Source: Sinorhizobium sp. 8-89
GTDB lineage: Bacteria; Pseudomonadota; Alphaproteobacteria; Rhizobiales; Rhizobiaceae
Reading direction: 5' to 3'
DNA: 64,000 nt
Assembly: GCF_030124325.1 (NCBI RefSeq)
Contig: NZ_JASKLR010000005.1
Location: 248,001-312,000 of the forward strand
Shown here: positions 59,530-64,000 of the stretch, piece after piece
Position numbering within the stretch: position 1 is the first letter of the stretch
Layout: every line of letters starts with the position of its first letter
Program-made: the position numbers and the translations under genes
The notes under the pieces: model-generated
Databases searched by the model: none
Seen by the model: only the letters and a program-made list of their open reading frames with translations
Told to the model about the DNA's origin: nothing

Positions 59530-60359
59530 CCTTCATCGATGCTCACCAGCACTACTGGACGCTCGGCCTTGGCCATAACGACTGGCCGGTGCCCGATCTG
59601 GCGCCGATTTACCGTGATTTCGGACCCGACGACCTCAAGCCTCACCTCGCGGCGTCAGGAATTTCGCGAACCGTCCTCGTTCAGGCCGCGCCGAACGTGA
59701 AGGAAACCGAGTTCCTGCTTTCGCTCGCAGAACGGGAGGATACGGTCGCCGCCGTGGTCGGTTGGGTCAACATTCTGGCCGCCGATGCTATTTCGGAGAT
59801 CAGCCGTCTTAAGGCCCACCGGAAGTTCAAGGGTATCCGACCGATGCTGCAAGGCATTGTGGAGACTGCCTGGATCCTGCAGCCGCGGGCGATTGTCACT
59901 CTGCAGGCATTACCGCAATTGGACCTCAGGTTCGACGCCTTGATCCAGCCGCGGCATTTGCCGGTGATCGCGACCCTTGCCGATGAGGTGCCCGCGCTTG
60001 CGATCGTCGTCGACCACGGCGCCAAGCCCTTTATCGCCGCGGGAGAGCTGGAGCCTTGGCGGTCCGATATGGCAGCGCTCGCGCGTCGCCCGAACGTTCA
60101 CGTCAAGCTCTCGGGGCTAGTGACGGAGGCTGGAGCCGGCTGGTCGGTCGAGAGACTCAAGCCCTATGCAGCGCATCTCCTCGATGTCTTTGGGCCCGAT
60201 CGCGTGATGTTCGGCAGCGACTGGCCGGTGGTGCTGCTCGACGCGGATTATGGCGCATGGTTTGCTGCGGCACAGGAACTGACGGCGCACCTCACACCCT
60301 TGGAGCGGGAGAATGTTTTTTCGCGCACGGCGGCCCGCTTTTACGGAATTTCCGGCTAA
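59526..60359 (+). CDS. Amidohydrolase-family lactonase (fuconolactonase type)
   Basis: A 277-residue amidohydrolase_2 protein, close to L-fuconolactonase / L-rhamnonolactonase. The HxH-type site is FIDAHQHYWTLGLGHNDWPV; other words are ISRTVLVQAAPNVKETEFLL, FKGIRPMLQGI, KLSGLVTEAGAGWSVE and the C-terminal FGPDRVMFGSDWPVVLLDAD with the conserved Asp. It opens the lactone made by the aldo/keto reductase to the free aldonate. It is the last gene of the transporter unit. Confidence 0.9.
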   Translation: MTFIDAHQHYWTLGLGHNDWPVPDLAPIYRDFGPDDLKPHLAASGISRTVLVQAAPNVKETEFLLSLAEREDTVAAVVGWVNILAADAISEISRLKAHRKFKGIRPMLQGIVETAWILQPRAIVTLQALPQLDLRFDALIQPRHLPVIATLADEVPALAIVVDHGAKPFIAAGELEPWRSDMAALARRPNVHVKLSGLVTEAGAGWSVERLKPYAAHLLDVFGPDRVMFGSDWPVVLLDADYGAWFAAAQELTAHLTPLERENVFSRTAARFYGISG

Positions 60360-60474
60360 GCAATTGCCTTGCCCGGCTTTTCGCGAGAACAGCCTCGCGA
60401 AAGGGAACGGGCGCAGTGTTGGGAATCCAGTAACATTTTACTGAGAGATCTTGTTCCGAGGTGGAAAGGGCATA

Positions 60475-60490
60475 TTGTTGCACTGCACAA
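60475..60490. promoter_or_regulatory. Possible PhaR-type operator before phaZ
   Basis: TTGTTGCACTGCACAA, 109 bases before the phaZ start, resembles the TGCA-rich palindromes bound by PhaR/AniA regulators of PHA metabolism in alphaproteobacteria. Resemblance only; from memory. Confidence 0.4.
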
Positions 60491-60598
60491 AAACCGTGGT
60501 GGTCTGGCAGCGATTGCGGACACCAAGACAAACAATCGCAAGCTTGCGTCCGACTGGGAGCGGCATTGTCATTGATTGAAACAAGGGGTACGCGTCCC

Positions 60599-61873
60599 AT
60601 GTTCTACCAGCTTTACGAATTGAACCATGCCATGATGGCCCCGTGGCGTACGGCCGCGGATGCGCTGCGCCTCGCCTTCAACAATCCGATGAATCCCGTC
60701 TCGCACACCTATTTCGGTCGTGCCGCGGCCGCGGGGTTGGAGGTTTTCGAGCGCGCCACGCGGCGCTACGGCAAACCGGAATTCGGCCTTCCGGAAACGA
60801 TCGTCGACGGGCAGCCCGTGGCGGTTCGCGAGAAGATCGTCTGGCGCGCGCCTTTCTGCAATCTCATCCACTTCGAGCGCTCCCTTCCGAAGGGAAGAAC
60901 GCCGGACCACAAGGTCCTGATCGTCGCGCCGATGTCCGGGCATTACGCCACGCTGCTGCGCGGGACCGTCGAAGCACTGCTGCCGCATGCAGATGTCTAC
61001 ATCACCGACTGGATCGATGCCCGGATGGTGCCTTTGGCTGAAGGCACGTTCGATCTCGACGACTATATCGACTACGTCACCCAGATGCTGCACTTCCTCG
61101 GACCCGACACTCATGTGATCGGCGTCTGTCAGCCGGCGGTGCCGGTCCTGGCCGCGGTTTCGCTGATGGAAGCGGCGGAAGACCCCCTTGCGCCAGCGTC
61201 GATGACGCTGATGGGCGGGCCGATCGACACCCGCATCAATCCGACGGCCGTCAATCAACTGGCGGAAGAGCGCTCCACCGAATGGTTCCGCGACAATGTC
61301 ATCATGCCCGTTCCGTGGCCGCAGCCGGGCTTCATGCGCATGGTCTATCCGGGCTTCCTGCAGCTCTCCGGCTTCATGTCGATGAATCTCGATCGGCACC
61401 TGATCGCCCACAAGGAATTTTTCGCGCATCTCGTCAAGAACGACGGTGATGCCGCCGACAAGCACCGCGATTTCTATGACGAGTATCTGGCGGTCATGGA
61501 TCTGACGGCGGAGTTCTACCTCCAGACCGTGCAAGTCGTCTTCATGCAGCATGCCTTGCCGAAAGGCGAGATGACGCACCGGGGGCGGCGCGTCGACCCG
61601 GCGGCCATCCGCAAGGTGGCGCTTTTGACGGTGGAGGGCGAAAACGACGACATTTCCGGCGTCGGCCAGACGAAGGCCGCGCAGACGATCTGCACCAACA
61701 TCCCGGAGCATATGCGCCAGCATTACATGCAGCCGGATGTCGGCCATTACGGCGTCTTCAACGGATCGCGCTTCCGCCGCGAGATCGCGCCGCGCATCGT
61801 CGCTTTCCAGCGGCAGCACTCGCGTCGCGCGCAGCCGGTCAAGCAGCTTATCAAGGGCGGCAAGTCGGCCTGA
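60599..61873 (+). CDS. phaZ: Intracellular polyhydroxyalkanoate depolymerase
   Basis: A 424-residue intracellular PHB depolymerase. The family N-terminus MFYQLYELNHAMMAPWRTAA is complete, so the ATG at 60599 is used. The lipase-like box is HVIGVCQPAVPVLAAVSLME, with Cys as nucleophile as in intracellular PhaZ. Further motifs are DHKVLIVAPMSGHYATLLRG, VYITDWIDARMVPLAEGTFD and a late His in QPDVGHYGVFNG. It releases 3-hydroxybutyrate from storage granules. Rhizobia store PHB, and this enzyme mobilises it. The region before it is divergent-free and contains a PhaR-like site. Confidence 0.95.
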   Translation: MFYQLYELNHAMMAPWRTAADALRLAFNNPMNPVSHTYFGRAAAAGLEVFERATRRYGKPEFGLPETIVDGQPVAVREKIVWRAPFCNLIHFERSLPKGRTPDHKVLIVAPMSGHYATLLRGTVEALLPHADVYITDWIDARMVPLAEGTFDLDDYIDYVTQMLHFLGPDTHVIGVCQPAVPVLAAVSLMEAAEDPLAPASMTLMGGPIDTRINPTAVNQLAEERSTEWFRDNVIMPVPWPQPGFMRMVYPGFLQLSGFMSMNLDRHLIAHKEFFAHLVKNDGDAADKHRDFYDEYLAVMDLTAEFYLQTVQVVFMQHALPKGEMTHRGRRVDPAAIRKVALLTVEGENDDISGVGQTKAAQTICTNIPEHMRQHYMQPDVGHYGVFNGSRFRREIAPRIVAFQRQHSRRAQPVKQLIKGGKSA

Positions 61874-61892
61874 CATGAGAGTGTTCCGCCTG

Positions 61893-61972
61893 ACTGCATG
61901 TTTCCTCAAGATGCAGCAACTCGAACTGCCACAGCGTCCTTTGCGCGTATGATAAGACGCCCGGCGCTGTAG
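61893..61972 (+). repeat. Mosaic palindromic repeat, copy 6 (internally deleted)
   Basis: Begins GACTGCATGTTTCCTCAAGA and runs into ATGCAGCAACTCGAACTGCC, ACAGCGTCCTTTGCGCG and GCCCGGCGCTGTAG; the right half of the hairpin core is absent. Confidence 0.7.
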
Positions 61973-62135
61973 CCGATGCCGTGAAGGCGGAATGCTCGAG
62001 GGTCCTTTTTGCCGATGTAGAGTCAAGATCTTGTTCGATTCCGATCTCGAAAGTCTTGCAGTGACGGTGGGCCTTTCCCACATCGTTTTCATCGGGTCGC
62101 GATGGGCGGCCCGCTGACTGCGAGGAATCGTGAAG

Positions 62136-62561
62136 ATGAACCAATCTGCATTGATCCGTCCGGACTGGACGCCCGCGACCATTGCGTTGATGGTGCTCGG
62201 CTTCGTTGTGTTCTGGCCGCTTGGCCTGGCAATGCTCGCGTATATCCTCTTCGGCGAAAAGCTGAGGGCGTTCAAGAAGGACGCCAACGGCAGCGTGGAT
62301 CGCATGTGCGCCGGCTTCCGGCGCAACCACCGTCAGCACTGGGCGCATCATCGCACCGGCAACGTCGCTTTCGACGATTGGCGTGAAGCGGAACTTGCCC
62401 GCCTCGACGAAGAGCGCCGCAAGCTTGACGAAATGCGCGAGGAATTCGACGCCTATGTGCGCGAACTTCGCCGCGCCAAGGACCAGGACGAGTTCGACCG
62501 CTTCATGCGCGAGCGCAGGAACGGTGGCCCCGCTCCGTCCACGGGTTCCGAGACAAGCTGA
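62136..62561 (+). CDS. DUF2852 domain-containing protein
   Basis: A 141-residue protein of the alphaproteobacterial DUF2852 family (function unknown). The N-terminus has a membrane segment (ATIALMVLGFVVFWPLGLAM followed by LAYILFGEK), and the rest is a long charged helix likely forming a coiled coil (DDWREAELARLDEERRKLDE, MREEFDAYVRELRRAKDQDE). The ATG at 62136 has CGAGGA 11 bases upstream; a GTG at 62130 is an alternative. It is a single gene between phaZ and the metallopeptidase. Confidence 0.85.
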   Translation: MNQSALIRPDWTPATIALMVLGFVVFWPLGLAMLAYILFGEKLRAFKKDANGSVDRMCAGFRRNHRQHWAHHRTGNVAFDDWREAELARLDEERRKLDEMREEFDAYVRELRRAKDQDEFDRFMRERRNGGPAPSTGSETS

Positions 62562-62581
62562 GCCGAAAGCACTTATCCGGC

Positions 62582-62595
62582 GTTTCACATGAAAC
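62582..62595. other. parS-like site, intergenic, degenerate
   Basis: GTTTCACATGAAAC has a changed central base. It sits inside a longer near-palindrome (ATCCGGCG...CGCCGGAT), so it may instead be a terminator-like hairpin after the DUF2852 gene. Confidence 0.35.
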
Positions 62596-62649
62596 GCCGG
62601 ATAACCAACCGCTGCTGCGAACAATCCGCGAATCGGATAGAAAGGCGCC

Positions 62650-63405
62650 ATGTTTCCTTCCCTCAAGCGGCGCCGCCACGATGGATCTCCCGCAGATATC
62701 ACGCGCGACATCGAGGTCGCCGGCAAGCTTCTGCCGCTGACCATCCGCCAGAATGCCCGTGCTACACGGATGACTCTTCGCATCGAGCCAGGCGGCCGGG
62801 CATTGAAGCTCACCGTCCCGGAAGGCCTGCCCGAGCGCGAAGTCCACGCCTTCCTGAACCGCCATCAGGGCTGGCTGATGACCAAGCTTGCGCGGTTTTC
62901 CGGTGAAAGCGAACTCGAGGATGGGGGCTCCATCCTGATCCGCGGCGTCGCCCACCGCATCGAGAGAACCGGCAGGATTCGCGGATTGACGGAGGCCCTG
63001 ACGCTTGGCGAAGAGAGCGTTTTGCGGGTGAGCGGCGGGGAGGAACATTTGCGCCGGCGGATTGCCGACTTTCTGAAGAAGGAAGCGCGCAACGATCTCG
63101 AACGTCTCGTTGCCGTCTATGCCGGCAGGATCGGGTGCCGGGCGCGGTCCTTGAGTCTGAAGGACACGCGCAGCCGTTGGGGTTCCTGTTCCGCAGAAGG
63201 TGACTTGAGCTTCTCCTGGCGGATCGCGATGGCGCCGCCGAAGGTTATCGCCTATCTCGCGGCGCATGAGGTTGCTCACCTCCAGGAGATGAACCACGGA
63301 CCGGGTTTCTGGGCGCTTTGCGAGAAATTGTGTCCCGACACCCGCGACGCCAAGCACTGGCTGAAGCGCAACGGCACCATGCTGCATGCGATAGACTTCG
63401 GCTAA
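62650..63405 (+). CDS. YgjP-like (DUF45) M48-family metallopeptidase
   Basis: A 251-residue protein of the YgjP/SprT-like zinc-hydrolase family. The zinc motif is IAYLAAHEVAHLQEMNHGPG (HExxH and a third His), and the preceding word SLKDTRSRWGSCSAEGDLSF is the family signature. The N-terminal domain (ARATRMTLRIEPGGRALKLT) is also typical. Substrate not known. Its stop codon overlaps the end of a broken minus-strand gene. Confidence 0.9.
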   Translation: MFPSLKRRRHDGSPADITRDIEVAGKLLPLTIRQNARATRMTLRIEPGGRALKLTVPEGLPEREVHAFLNRHQGWLMTKLARFSGESELEDGGSILIRGVAHRIERTGRIRGLTEALTLGEESVLRVSGGEEHLRRRIADFLKKEARNDLERLVAVYAGRIGCRARSLSLKDTRSRWGSCSAEGDLSFSWRIAMAPPKVIAYLAAHEVAHLQEMNHGPGFWALCEKLCPDTRDAKHWLKRNGTMLHAIDFG

Positions 63406-63578
63406 AGCAGTTCCCCGGGCAACGCGCGGCCGTGGAGTGCCGCGTTGATCTTCTGGTTCGTCTTGTACTGGTTGAGCGCGTAGACCGACTAGATCGCTGC
63501 CGAAATCCAACCGATCAGTGTAATCTGCAGAATGAGGCAGATGATGCCCGCAAAGGGCCGACCGATCGTGAAAAACAT
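63402..63578 (-). pseudogene. Small two-helix membrane protein gene with internal stop (Pmp3/YqaE-like)
   Basis: Read on the minus strand, one frame gives about 58 residues, MFFTIGRPFAGIICLILQIT, then LIGWISAAI, a TAG at 63491-63489, then SVYALNQYKTNQKINAALHG and on to GELL. The GWIxAAIWxVYALxQYKTxQKI pattern, familiar from small rhizobial membrane proteins, indicates that TAG replaces a TGG Trp codon. The family name is uncertain: the helical layout resembles YqaE/Pmp3, but I cannot confirm it. The start ATG lies at the edge of the adjoining mosaic repeat, so the repeat may also have replaced the original 5' end. The frame stays open on both sides of the stop, so the lesion is recent. Confidence 0.6.
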
Positions 63579-63638
63579 GCAGCAGTTCAAAAAGCGCTAC
63601 AGCGTCCTTTGCGGGTCTGATGACGCGCGGCGCTGTAG
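63574..63638 (+). repeat. Mosaic palindromic repeat, copy 7 (truncated)
   Basis: CATGCAGCAGTTCAAAAAGC followed by GCTACAGCGTCCTTTGCG and GACGCGCGGCGCTGTAG; the left hairpin half is missing. It overlaps the start of the broken membrane-protein frame. Confidence 0.7.
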
Positions 63639-63741
63639 GGCAAGATGAGGGCGATCAGCAGACGCGTGCTTCCTTCTCCGTTGTGGTACAATGCATACGG
63701 TGAGAAGCTGGCCGTGCCGCAACGTTGCGCCGGTCGTGCTC

Positions 63742-63850
63742 GCAGCATAATTCCTTAAACCGGAATCGATTTAGGGGCCAAAATTATGCAGCGAGTTTGA
63801 GATGCTGCAGTGCCCTTGGCCCATCATATTTTTGACGCGCGGCGCTGTAG
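63742..63850 (+). repeat. Mosaic palindromic repeat, copy 8
   Basis: Starts CAGCATAATTCCTTAAACCG, has the palindrome with GAATCGATTTAGG and AAATTATGCAG, a distinct middle (GATGCTGCAGTGCCC), and the shared tail GACGCGCGGCGCTGTAG. Confidence 0.75.
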
Positions 63851-63904
63851 GCGACGCAACGTTTTGGCTCGACTCGGGCGACATTTCATGCAAGGTCGCT
63901 TCCC

Positions 63905-64000
63905 ATGAAAACTGACGTGAAAATATGCGGGTTGAAGACCGCCGAGGCTGTGGAGCGCGCTGCCGCGCTTGGCGCATCGCACACCGGCTTCATCTTCTAT
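63905..64000 (+). CDS. trpF: Phosphoribosylanthranilate isomerase, N-terminal part
   Basis: The first 32 codons of a gene cut by the window edge: MKTDVKICGLKTAEAVERAA and ASHTGFIFY. The VKICGLKTAEAV opening is the TrpF beta-1/active-site loop with the catalytic Cys. It catalyses the Amadori step of tryptophan synthesis. In rhizobia trpF precedes trpB and trpA. Confidence 0.9.
   Translation, partial: MKTDVKICGLKTAEAVERAAALGASHTGFIFY

Noticed and set aside
62576-62601. Counting the 62582 palindrome as a strong parS
   Set aside because: The central base is changed and the wider ATCCGGCG/CGCCGGAT arms make a hairpin, so it is listed only as a weak candidate.

Overview
The window is chromosomal DNA of a fast-growing rhizobium, most likely Sinorhizobium/Ensifer close to S. 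meliloti. This rests on GC-rich codon use, ATGA-type overlaps, the alphaproteobacterial 180-kDa glutamate dehydrogenase, TrcR (DUF1013), DUF2852 and an SdhAF4-like small protein, dispersed mosaic repeats typical of this group, and a hemJ-hemE / ppsR-maf-aroE-coaE-dnaQ-secB gene order around a replication origin. The species assignment is recalled from gene order; no search was run.

Layout. 1-13.7 kb: a frameshifted pyridoxal kinase gene (pdxY), NAD-glutamate dehydrogenase, a UMF1-type MFS transporter, purH, a heparinase-like protein, rsmB, htpX and the small succinate dehydrogenase assembly gene. 13.9-21.1 kb: acetyl-CoA synthetase, TrcR, a solitary ectoine synthase (ectC) divergent from a LysR gene broken by an in-frame stop, a propionyl-CoA synthetase and a YggS-type PLP protein. 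21.4-35 kb: leuS-lptE-holA, then on the minus strand mnmE, mnmG, rsmG, parA, parB, and rho, hemJ, hemE. 35.0-35.4 kb: the probable chromosomal oriC (AT-rich stretch plus DnaA boxes). 35.4-45.9 kb: plus-strand ppsR, maf, aroE, coaE, dnaQ, a timA-mltA-smr-xre run and gyrB, with secB and fxsA on the minus strand. 46-49.6 kb: nitroreductase, PLP-dependent decarboxylase and succinate-semialdehyde-type dehydrogenase.

49.7-60.4 kb is an accessory sugar-catabolic region: HpaI-type aldolase, a GntR regulator with two winged-helix domains, a UxaA/GarD-family sugar-acid dehydratase, an aldo/keto reductase, a ribose-type ABC importer, a zinc alcohol dehydrogenase and a fuconolactonase-type amidohydrolase. 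Together they can encode uptake of an aldose such as L-fucose or L-galactose, C1 oxidation, lactone opening, dehydration, and aldol or oxidative cleavage. A matching 23-bp inverted-repeat site lies before both transcription units, overlapping a -10 in the first.

60.6-64 kb: PHA depolymerase, DUF2852 protein, YgjP-like metallopeptidase, a broken small membrane protein gene and the start of trpF. At least eight copies of one mosaic palindromic repeat are scattered between genes.

The best structural signal is the segregation apparatus: parAB at 25.9-27.6 kb, seven parS-like 14-mers between 13.4 and 36.9 kb (three inside coding sequence), and oriC at 35.2 kb, from which flanking genes mostly point away. 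Three genes in the window carry single lesions (one frameshift, two Trp-to-stop).
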